NCBI GenBank assembly: GCA_015232795.1 | Contig: JADFYX010000119.1 | Span: 1 to 7,263 of the forward strand | Source: Magnetococcales bacterium | Lineage (GTDB): Bacteria; Pseudomonadota; Magnetococcia; Magnetococcales; JADFYX01 | Reading direction: 5' to 3' | Length of the DNA: 7,263 nt | Part shown: positions 1-5,298 of the stretch, piece by piece | Layout: every line of letters begins with the position of its first letter | Numbering within the stretch: the stretch's first letter is position 1 | Made by a program: the position numbers and the translations under genes | Notes under the pieces: generated by a model | What the model saw: only the letters and a program-made list of their open reading frames with translations | Told to the model about the DNA's origin: nothing | Database searches by the model: none

Positions 1-16
1 AGTTAAGAATAAATTT

Positions 17-52
17 GGCTGGGAATTAAATTGATTTCCAGCCTTATTTTTT
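17..52 (+). terminator. Rho-independent terminator of a gene upstream of the window
   Basis: A stem of GGCTGGGAAT (17-26) pairs with ATTTCCAGCC (34-43) with one G-T wobble and a 7-base loop. It is followed by TTATTTTTT (44-52). The GC-rich base of the stem plus the T-run on the + strand fits an intrinsic terminator. No gene end is visible in the first 16 bases, so the gene it serves lies outside the window. Confidence 0.75.
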
Positions 53-88
53 ACACTGCTATATTTTTTAAATTTTAGGGGAATAATT

Positions 89-976
89 ATGACAAACGCA
101 GCAGTATTTAACCTGGGAAATGATCAAGCTTACCAGGAGTGGCGAGAGGCTAAACTCGCTGATTATCCAAAATCTTTGGGTGAGTTAGTAGTTGAAATTC
201 AAGACCCGTATGCTTTAACCACAAGTGAGCGCAATGCAATTTTGCAGCTTTGTGCTAAGACCAATATGGTGGTTTATGCAGTTAAAGATCCAGACAAGAT
301 CAAAGAAAATCCATTGCCAGCACTTTTAAAGCAGTTGGGTGTTAGCGATGTTGATTATAATTTAGGAGCTGGTGATAGTGGCTTATCAAAGCTATCGCCG
401 GGCGGTTCAGCCCATGGACCTTTTGCCAACTATATACCCTATCGTCAAGCTCAAATTGGCTGGCATACTGATGGTTATTATAATACCAATGATAGGCAGG
501 TGCAGACGTTATCTTTGTATTGTGAACGATCTTCCCATGAGGGAGGAGAAAATGAACTCCTTGATCATGAAATTGCTTATATTCAACTAAGAGATGAAAA
601 TCCTGAATTTATCAAGACCTTTATGGACCCTGATGTTATGACCATTCCTGCCCGTATGGATGGGGATAAAGTAGCCAGACCAGATCGTACCGGGCCGGTT
701 TTTTCAGTTAAAGACGGTCATCTGCATATGCGTTATACAGCGCGTACGATCAGTATCAAATGGAAAGATACTCCAGAAGTAAAGGCAGCAATTGATGCTT
801 TAACAAGGATTATGAAAGGTCCATCACCATATATTATCCGTGGTCGTTTAGAGAATGGTTTGGGTTTGATCAGCAACAATGTGCTGCATACTCGTGAGGC
901 TTTTAGTGATCTTGATAATGGACCAAAACGAGAACTTTATCGACTGCGCTGTTTTGATAGGGTTGAAAGCCCATAA
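89..976 (+). CDS. TauD/TfdA-like Fe(II)/2-oxoglutarate-dependent dioxygenase
   Basis: A 295-residue protein with the layout of the TauD/TfdA family of non-haem iron dioxygenases, which couple oxidative decarboxylation of 2-oxoglutarate to hydroxylation of a small organic substrate in the cytoplasm. The iron-binding HxD motif is seen as H126-T-D128 within IGWHTDGYYN. The distal histidine is probably H267 in NNVLHTREAF, and the 2-oxoglutarate-binding arginine is probably R281 or R285 in RELYRLR. Length is typical of the family (about 280-300). The start is supported by AGGGGA (77-82) six bases before the ATG. No signal peptide is apparent. The gene stands alone, with a terminator on each side, so neighbours give no clue to the substrate; taurine should not be assumed. 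No transporter or sulfur gene is adjacent. The family call is firm; the substrate is unknown. Confidence 0.9.
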   Translation: MTNAAVFNLGNDQAYQEWREAKLADYPKSLGELVVEIQDPYALTTSERNAILQLCAKTNMVVYAVKDPDKIKENPLPALLKQLGVSDVDYNLGAGDSGLSKLSPGGSAHGPFANYIPYRQAQIGWHTDGYYNTNDRQVQTLSLYCERSSHEGGENELLDHEIAYIQLRDENPEFIKTFMDPDVMTIPARMDGDKVARPDRTGPVFSVKDGHLHMRYTARTISIKWKDTPEVKAAIDALTRIMKGPSPYIIRGRLENGLGLISNNVLHTREAFSDLDNGPKRELYRLRCFDRVESP

Positions 977-984
977 GTAGAATC

Positions 985-1024
985 AATATAAAAAAACCCG
1001 GTTTATACCGGGTTTTTTTATATT
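985..1024. terminator. Bidirectional terminator between convergent dioxygenase and pilin genes
   Basis: A perfect 18-base stem: 985-1002 pairs with 1007-1024 around the loop TTAT. The core AACCCGGT/ACCGGGTT is flanked by an A-run on the left and a T-run on the right, so both strands read as stem plus U-tract. It lies just after the dioxygenase stop and past the pilin stop (1060, opposite strand), so it can end both transcripts. Confidence 0.9.
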
Positions 1025-1059
1025 AAAATCTGCAATTCCTGAATATATCAATATATGAG

Positions 1060-1599
1060 TTATTTGGCTGTACCTGTATAGGTACTGACCAACTCCAATG
1101 CTGCTATTTGAGCAGGAGTTGCTGCAACGCCTCCAGTGCAAGCTTGGGGCAGGTATGCTTGTAACATAGATCCTGTGCAATTCCAGACGGTACCACCAAG
1201 CACCGAAAGTGTAATAACATTATTTTTGACGTTAACGTTTACGCCAGAATTCCTCATCTTCGCAGTTACCGTTGCAGCACCAGCAGACGCACCAACAGCA
1301 TCTAAATCAGTAATGGCAATTGCATCAACGTAGCGTCCTGAAGTTACGGTTGATGAAGATATGGTATAACCATTGGACGTGCCTTTTACCATATAATATT
1401 CTGCTAAATTTGTTTTAAGGCTACTTGCTAATTCAAGGGCTTCGCTGACTTGTGCACGGGAGTAGTAGTCTTGATAGCTAGGAATAGCTATGGTTGCTAA
1501 TACACCAATAATGGCAATTACTATCATCAGTTCTATCAAAGTAAAACCATCTTCTCTGGTATAACGTGCAATATAATTGGCATTTTTTACCTGATTCAT
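1060..1599 (-). CDS. pilA: Type IV major pilin-like prepilin
   Basis: A 179-residue prepilin, the likely structural subunit of a type IV pilus (adhesion, twitching, DNA uptake). The class III signal is clear: a leader of 18 residues ends in R15-E-D-G18, PilD-type cleavage would fall before F19, and the mature protein starts FTLIELMIVIAIIGVLATIA with the conserved Glu at mature position 5 (E23). The hydrophobic helix covers about 19-40 and continues as IPSYQDYYSRAQVSEAL. C141 and C154 probably form the C-terminal disulfide loop. Two features are odd: the leader is longer than the 5-8 residues usual for type IVa pilins, and about 25 residues follow the second cysteine. The start is supported by AAGAGA about 7 bases upstream, and no other ATG is in frame before the signal. 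Pilus assembly genes are not in the window. The family is certain; calling it the major pilin rather than a minor one is an inference from its promoter and the disulfide loop. Confidence 0.9.
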   Translation of the reverse strand: MNQVKNANYIARYTREDGFTLIELMIVIAIIGVLATIAIPSYQDYYSRAQVSEALELASSLKTNLAEYYMVKGTSNGYTISSSTVTSGRYVDAIAITDLDAVGASAGAATVTAKMRNSGVNVNVKNNVITLSVLGGTVWNCTGSMLQAYLPQACTGGVAATPAQIAALELVSTYTGTAK

Positions 1600-1680
1600 A
1601 GTTGTTCTCTTAAAATTAAATGATGAATAATCTTAATTTTAGTAAAAATACTATTTTTTCTTCTGTTTGTTGTACCTTAC

Positions 1681-1696
1681 CGCGACAAATGTGCCA
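1681..1696 (-). promoter_or_regulatory. Sigma-54 (-24/-12) promoter for the pilin gene
   Basis: Read on the minus strand, TGGCAC (1696-1691) is followed after five bases by TCGC (1685-1682). This matches the RpoN consensus TGGCAC-N5-TTGC with correct spacing and with the invariant GG and GC; one base (T to C) differs. The predicted start is near 1670, giving a leader of about 70 bases before the pilin ATG at 1599. Sigma-54 control of pilA is known in several Proteobacteria, which fits the context. Confidence 0.7.
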
Positions 1697-1768
1697 ACAC
1701 ATATTTGTTTATAATTTCAAAGGATTATATCTTTGTTGTTTTTTTGTGTTTACTATTATACGCCCCAA

Positions 1769-1795
1769 TTTGTCAGTTGGTGACAATAATTGTCA
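1769..1795. promoter_or_regulatory. Candidate activator (PilR/NtrC-type) binding array upstream of the pilin promoter
   Basis: Three half-sites occur in alternating orientation at exact 10-base intervals: TGTCA (1771-1775), TGACA (1781-1785), TGTCA (1791-1795). The second and third form a perfect 15-base palindrome, TGACAATAATTGTCA (1781-1795). The first and second form an inverted repeat TTGTCA/TGACAA (1770-1775, 1781-1786). The array sits about 100-125 bases upstream of the predicted sigma-54 start, where enhancer-binding proteins usually act. P. aeruginosa PilR sites are described around a TGTC core, which agrees. The protein that binds is an inference. Confidence 0.5.
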
Positions 1796-1823
1796 CTTCT
1801 ATTCGGTTGCCTTGATATTGTGC

Positions 1824-1863
1824 AAAAAAAATCCCGGTAAGGAGAGCTTTACCGGGACTTTTT
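1824..1863 (-). terminator. Rho-independent terminator of aspS
   Basis: Stem TCCCGGTAA (1832-1840) pairs with TTACCGGGA (1849-1857) around an 8-base loop. On the minus strand it is followed by a run of eight T (complement of 1824-1831). It begins about 20 bases past the aspS stop and upstream of the pilin promoter, so the two minus-strand genes are likely separate transcripts. The + strand also carries a T-run (1859-1864), making it potentially bidirectional. Confidence 0.85.
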
Positions 1864-1883
1864 TAGGATTATGAATTTTTTGT

Positions 1884-3704
1884 TTACGTTTTAGGTTTAA
1901 ATGTGCTGCGTAGATAGAGGTCTCGTAATTGGTTTTGATCAACTGCTGCTGGGGCTTGGGTTAGGACACAGCCAGCTTTTTGGGTTTTTGGAAAAGCTAT
2001 AACATCTCGTATTGATTCAGTTTTAAGCATGAGAGCAATAAGGCGATCCATACCTAAAGCGAGACCACCATGGGGTGGTGCTCCAAACTCCAGGGCTTTT
2101 AAGAGAAAGCCAAATTTATCGTCGGCTTCCTCTTGGTCTATGTTAAGCAGGCCCAGCATTTTACGCTGCATTTCAGGGTTGTGGATACGGATAGAGCCAC
2201 CGCCAATTTCAGTACCATTTAATACCAGATCATAAGCTCTTGAGCGGATTTTATGAAGTGGTTTCACTCCCTCATCTTCGTCTTCACTATCCATATAGTG
2301 GAGATCTTCATCCATGGGGGCGGTGAATGGGTGATGTACAGCATCAAAACGTTTAGCCTCTGCATCCCACATTAACAGTGGAAACTCAGTTACCCATACA
2401 AAGCCAAATGCCTCAGGGTCAACCATCTCCATATCGTTACCAACTACAACCCGTAGTCGTCCTAATGCTTCATTTACAACTGATAGTTTGTCAGCGCCGA
2501 AGAAGAGGATATCTCCGGTTTCGGCTCCGGTAGCGGTGACAATTGCCGCTTTTTCTTCATCTGAGAAAAATTTAACAATTGGAGATTGCCAGCTATCTTC
2601 TTGCCAAGGTCCATTTATTTTAATCCAAGCCAGACCTTTAGCACCGTATATCTCGACAAATTTGGTATAGTTATCAATCTGCTTTCTGGTTAGTTTTGCT
2701 CCACCGGGAACCTTCAGAACCTTTACGGCACCGCGAACACCCCCTGGTCCTTTGAATGTTGACTGGGAGGCAAACACCTTAAAGCTGGTATCTTTCATCT
2801 GCTGGGTTAAGTCGGTGAGAACCAATGGATTACGAATATCTGGGGCATCCAAGCCATATTTATCCATGGCATCGGCATAGGTAATTGTAGGAATAGGGGC
2901 TTTTACTTCAACTCCCAGAGCAGTTGAGAAACTTTTTTGGATGATGGATTCCGTAATAGCCATAACATCGTTCTCATCGACAAAAGCCATCTCCAAATCG
3001 ATTTGGGTAAACTCTGGTTGTCGATCGGCCCGTAGATCTTCATCACGAAAGCAGCGGGTGATTTGAAAATAGCGATCGTAACCGGAGATCATCAACAACT
3101 GTTTGAAGAGTTGTGGGGATTGGGGTAGAGCGTAGAATTGACCAGGATTAACACGAGAAGGAACCAGATAATCTCTTGCACCTTCGGGAGTTGAGCGGGT
3201 GAGCATGGGAGTTTCAATATCTAAAAATCCGGCTGCATCCAGTACGTTGCGTATGGTATGGTTTACCCTATGACGAAAAGAGAGGTTGCGTTGCATAGTT
3301 GGGCGACGCAGATCGAGAAAGCGGTAGGTAAGACGTGTATTTTCACCAAGATCTTCATCATCTAGCAAAAATGGCAGGGTTTGGGATTCATTTAGTATTG
3401 TAAACTCATCCACCTCTACCTCTATTAACCCGGTATCCATCTTTGGATTTTCGGTCTCTTTAGGACGGGCGGAGACGGTTCCGGCAATTTGCAGAACATA
3501 TTCATTACGTAAGACATGGGCCTGTTTATGAACTTCAACATTGCGTTCTGGGCTGAAAACCACCTGGATGATACCGCTACGGTCGCGTAGATCGACAAAA
3601 ATAACTCCCCCGTGATCCCGGCGACGGTTGACCCAGCCGAAGAGGGTGACTCTATCTCCAATTTGTTGTTCTCTAACATCGTTACAATAGTGGCTGCGCT
3701 TCAT
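1884..3704 (-). CDS. aspS: Aspartyl-tRNA synthetase, bacterial type
   Basis: A 606-residue class II synthetase that charges tRNA-Asp with aspartate (and tRNA-Asn too in non-discriminating forms). Visible in order: an N-terminal OB-fold anticodon-binding domain (about 1-110, with GWVNRRRDHGGVIFVDLRD at 23-41); motif 1 region (about 143-168); the flipping-loop signature TRSTPEGARDYLVPS (169-183); QSPQ (195-198); motif 2 FRDEDLRADRQPEFTQIDLE (219-238); an inserted GAD domain (about 290-415) typical of bacterial AspRS; GGGSIRIHN (501-509); and motif 3 GLALGMDRLIALM (547-559). Length slightly exceeds the usual 590, partly through an acidic insert MDEDLHYMDSEDEDEG (464-479). H31 is a residue I recall as associated with non-discriminating AspRS in P. 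aeruginosa, whereas E83 falls where that enzyme has Gly, so tRNA specificity is open. The start is supported by AGGA about 10 bases upstream. No catalytic residue is missing. Confidence 0.97.
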   Translation of the reverse strand: MKRSHYCNDVREQQIGDRVTLFGWVNRRRDHGGVIFVDLRDRSGIIQVVFSPERNVEVHKQAHVLRNEYVLQIAGTVSARPKETENPKMDTGLIEVEVDEFTILNESQTLPFLLDDEDLGENTRLTYRFLDLRRPTMQRNLSFRHRVNHTIRNVLDAAGFLDIETPMLTRSTPEGARDYLVPSRVNPGQFYALPQSPQLFKQLLMISGYDRYFQITRCFRDEDLRADRQPEFTQIDLEMAFVDENDVMAITESIIQKSFSTALGVEVKAPIPTITYADAMDKYGLDAPDIRNPLVLTDLTQQMKDTSFKVFASQSTFKGPGGVRGAVKVLKVPGGAKLTRKQIDNYTKFVEIYGAKGLAWIKINGPWQEDSWQSPIVKFFSDEEKAAIVTATGAETGDILFFGADKLSVVNEALGRLRVVVGNDMEMVDPEAFGFVWVTEFPLLMWDAEAKRFDAVHHPFTAPMDEDLHYMDSEDEDEGVKPLHKIRSRAYDLVLNGTEIGGGSIRIHNPEMQRKMLGLLNIDQEEADDKFGFLLKALEFGAPPHGGLALGMDRLIALMLKTESIRDVIAFPKTQKAGCVLTQAPAAVDQNQLRDLYLRSTFKPKT

Positions 3705-3768
3705 AATTTGATTATCCTAGTACGTTAGCTCTTATCAGTTGAAAAGATAAGCCTTTTTTATTGGGGGT

Positions 3769-3870
3769 CCAGGGGAATCATTTCCCTGGTGGGTTTGGGC
3801 GAAGCCCAAGGTTTTGCCGTAAAGCCGGATTTAAAAAGACTTTTTTGCGCTTTTGAAAAAAAGTCCCGGC
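3769..3870. repeat. Three-hairpin extragenic element (REP/MITE-like or structured RNA)
   Basis: Three stem-loops follow one another. First, CCAGGGGAA (3769-3777) pairs with TTTCCCTGG (3781-3789) around TCA. Second, TTGGGC (3795-3800) pairs with GCCCAA (3804-3809) around GAA. Third is a composite: GCCGG (3824-3828) pairs with CCGGC (3866-3870), and inside it GACTTTTTT (3838-3846) pairs with AAAAAAGTC (3857-3865), with a 9-base bulge on the left side only. The GC-rich hairpins stand out from their AT-rich surroundings. This is typical of dispersed extragenic repeats, but only one copy is in the window, so repeat status is an inference. Confidence 0.5.
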
Positions 3871-3880
3871 TAGTATATTA

Positions 3881-3929
3881 AATTACAGTATAAAAAAAAC
3901 TGCTTTTTGGTTTTTTTTATACTGTAATT
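3881..3929. repeat. Perfect inverted repeat, 20-base arms
   Basis: AATTACAGTATAAAAAAAAC (3881-3900) is perfectly complementary to 3910-3929 around the 9-base loop TGCTTTTTG. The stem contains an A8/T8 tract, so a transcript from either strand would fold into a long, AU-rich hairpin. It could act as a weak bidirectional terminator, a structured RNA or the core of a small mobile repeat. No flanking target duplication is visible. Confidence 0.6.
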
Positions 3930-4054
3930 GTCCTTTACCTACCAATGGTCAGTTAACCCAATGACCAAAAAGAAAAAATATATCACCCAAAGAGATTGTT
4001 GAAGAATATCTAGATTATTAAAGATTTAAAGAAAAAGTTCTAAAATAAATGCGG

Positions 4055-4103
4055 AGTAGCAGCCAAGGTTTAATAATTTCTTTGTTAAACCTTGGCTGCT
4101 ACT
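4055..4103. repeat. Perfect inverted repeat, 19-base arms, past the SEC-C gene end
   Basis: AGTAGCAGCCAAGGTTTAA (4055-4073) pairs perfectly with 4085-4103 around an 11-base loop. It lies 36 bases past the stop of the minus-strand SEC-C gene, the position expected of its transcription terminator. On that strand the stem is followed by CCGCATTTATTTTAG, not a clean U-run, so termination would be imperfect or it may protect the mRNA 3' end. A second small hairpin, ATGAG/CTCAT (4104-4117), abuts it on the gene side. Confidence 0.6.
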
Positions 4104-4138
4104 ATGAGTCTGCTCATATGGGATTTGAAAAACAATAC

Positions 4139-5104
4139 CTAGTTCTGCTCTTCCTCTTCCTCTTCCTCTACAACATCCAGAGGTTCTTTATTTTTAACCT
4201 GTTTCAGAGACTCTTCAACCAAAGGAGTCATGTAGGCTCGTTCTTCATCGCGGAAGTTTTCGCTCATTTCCAGTGCCGTAGTATAGGAAGCTTCTGCCCC
4301 TTCCCAATTAGATAGGGAATGGAGTAGAAGACCTTTTAAATAATGGTTGAAAGGGTTTTCACTGTTTCCTTCCAATGCGGTATCAACCCAAGTCTCAGCA
4401 TTTTCGGTATCACCTTGGTCTACGTAGTAAGCAGCCAGTTTTTGGGCCACCTGCCAAGCTTGCACCTTACGAGGGGCATCATATTCATCCATCAAGAACT
4501 GCTCACTCTCAGTGGTTTTATCGGCCTCAACAAGCCATTCAGCATAGCGAGCAATCCAGTAGTCCCAGAGAATGTGTGGATCTTCCCGGTCACCTTCCAG
4601 CACTTTTTTAATTATCCCAAGGGCATCTTCCAATCTGTCACCATTATGGTAAGCGGCGGCAATTTCGGTTAATACTACATCAGAAGCAAGCTCTTGGGGT
4701 ACTTTATCGAGAACTTGAATTGGAGAGGCTTGAATAATCCGTGATATAGCCATGGCTTTAATAGCCGGGGTCGGTGAGCCTAGTTTCCAGTCAACTGACT
4801 CCTCTTGATCCATATGGCACTGTTTAAATTTTTTGCCAGATTGACAAGGGCAGGGATCGTTACGCCCAATCTTAGGTGCAGCCACTGTTCGTGTAGGCCG
4901 GGATTGAAAGCCATATTCGGGCTGTGGGGCCATATCGATAAGACGATCTGCAAAATAGGCATACCATGGCCAGAAAGGATGTTCGGTAACATTCTCATCT
5001 TCGGCCAGCCATGCGGCCAATTTTTCTCTGTTTTGCATGAGTGTGGCATGAACAAGTGCTTCAGCAAAAACTTCAGGTTGGTTAAGATCTTTGGTAGAAC
5101 CCAC
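4139..5104 (-). CDS. SEC-C zinc-motif protein with TPR-like helical C-terminus
   Basis: A 321-residue soluble protein of unknown role. A SEC-C motif is clear at 79-97: IGRNDPCPCQSGKKFKQCH, with C85, C87, C96 and H97 as probable zinc ligands. The motif is named from the SecA C-terminus but occurs in many unrelated proteins, so it does not imply secretion. The N-terminal part (1-70) is aromatic-rich (EHPFWPWYAYFADRL). The rest is predicted helical with TPR-like hairpins at about 145-170, 217-246 and 250-280 (for example AETWVDTALE, AEASYTTALE), suggesting protein binding. The C-terminus is strongly acidic, ending in VVEEEEEEEQN. The start is GTG, chosen because AAGGAG lies 8 bases upstream; the next Met (M23) has no such site. 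It is divergent from gltX with about 107 bases to the small leader frame. Function is not assignable from sequence. Confidence 0.85.
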   Translation of the reverse strand: MGSTKDLNQPEVFAEALVHATLMQNREKLAAWLAEDENVTEHPFWPWYAYFADRLIDMAPQPEYGFQSRPTRTVAAPKIGRNDPCPCQSGKKFKQCHMDQEESVDWKLGSPTPAIKAMAISRIIQASPIQVLDKVPQELASDVVLTEIAAAYHNGDRLEDALGIIKKVLEGDREDPHILWDYWIARYAEWLVEADKTTESEQFLMDEYDAPRKVQAWQVAQKLAAYYVDQGDTENAETWVDTALEGNSENPFNHYLKGLLLHSLSNWEGAEASYTTALEMSENFRDEERAYMTPLVEESLKQVKNKEPLDVVEEEEEEEQN

Positions 5105-5145
5105 AGTTACGGCTCCTTAACTAATTTGGAATGATAGGTATAATA

Positions 5146-5175
5146 TTCATTATTGTTATAAAATCCCTCTATACT
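5146..5175 (+). promoter_or_regulatory. Possible sigma-70 promoter for the gltX transcript
   Basis: A good -10 box TATACT (5170-5175) lies 18 bases after a poor -35 TTCATT (5146-5151). A start near 5182 would place the ribosome binding site of the small leader frame (5202-5206) about 20 bases into the message. On the opposite strand TTGATT (5182-5177) and TATAAC, 16 bases apart, could drive the SEC-C gene, so the two promoters may overlap. Both are tentative. Confidence 0.3.
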
Positions 5176-5211
5176 AAATCAACAACAAGATATACGCTAG
5201 TGAGGAAAGAC

Positions 5212-5298
5212 ATGGAGTGTCGATTAAAATTATGGCAAACTGTTTATTTAAAGAAAGTTAAACCAATCAACTTTGTATTAATGGACCCAAAAACATGA
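5212..5298 (+). CDS. Small leader frame coupled to gltX (28 codons)
   Basis: An ATG at 5212 opens a 28-codon frame (starts MECRLKLWQTVYLKK, ends NFVLMDPKT). It has a strong ribosome binding site, GAGGA (5202-5206), five bases before the start. Its TGA stop (5296-5298) overlaps the gltX ATG (5295-5297) as ATGA, the classic arrangement for termination-reinitiation coupling. gltX itself has only GGA (5283-5285) upstream, so ribosomes may reach it mainly through this frame. The peptide is basic with no signal peptide, and only one Glu codon is present, so glutamate-codon attenuation is unlikely. The peptide itself may have no function. An in-frame ATG at 5281 could give a 5-codon version but has no binding site. 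Conservation is untested. Confidence 0.5.
   Translation: MECRLKLWQTVYLKKVKPINFVLMDPKT

Larger units (their letters stand above)
3705..4138. other. Gene-free region rich in palindromes
   Basis: These 434 bases hold no convincing intact gene. From left to right: a small dyad CTTATC/GATAAG (3731-3736, 3746-3751) in the aspS leader, followed on the + strand by TTTTTT; a three-hairpin element (3769-3870); a perfect 20-base-arm inverted repeat (3881-3929); a weak dyad TGGTCA/TGACCA (3946-3951, 3962-3967); a possible decayed short reading frame (about 3961-4048); a perfect 19-base-arm inverted repeat (4055-4103); and directly abutting it ATGAG-TCTG-CTCAT (4104-4117). The aspS promoter must lie near the left end, but I see no convincing -35/-10 pair. 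Confidence 0.7.

Noticed and set aside
1697..1770. IHF binding site between the TGTCA array and the -24/-12 promoter
   Set aside because: The stretch is AT-rich and an IHF bend would be expected, but I find no acceptable match to the consensus on either strand.
1620..1874. 84-codon open frame on the + strand between pilin and aspS
   Set aside because: No ribosome binding site, Cys/Phe-rich low-complexity translation, and it runs over the sigma-54 promoter, the TGTCA array and the aspS terminator.
3731..3759. CTTATC/GATAAG hairpin plus TTTTTT as a + strand terminator
   Set aside because: The stem is only 6 bases and AT-rich, and no + strand gene ends nearby; it lies in the aspS leader, where it may be incidental.
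4049..4315. 88-codon + strand frame with a hydrophobic LFLFLFLY stretch resembling a membrane segment
   Set aside because: It overlaps the palindrome and the antisense of the Glu-rich SEC-C protein C-terminus; the hydrophobic run is simply the complement of GAG/GAA repeats. No ribosome binding site.
4139..5104. Reading the SEC-C protein as a SecA or secretion component
   Set aside because: Only the short zinc motif is shared; there are no helicase or preprotein-binding regions, and the motif is widespread in unrelated proteins.
5281..5298. Five-codon minimal frame MDPKT ending at the gltX start as an independent element
   Set aside because: It has no ribosome binding site and is the in-frame tail of the 28-codon frame beginning at 5212, which has a strong one.
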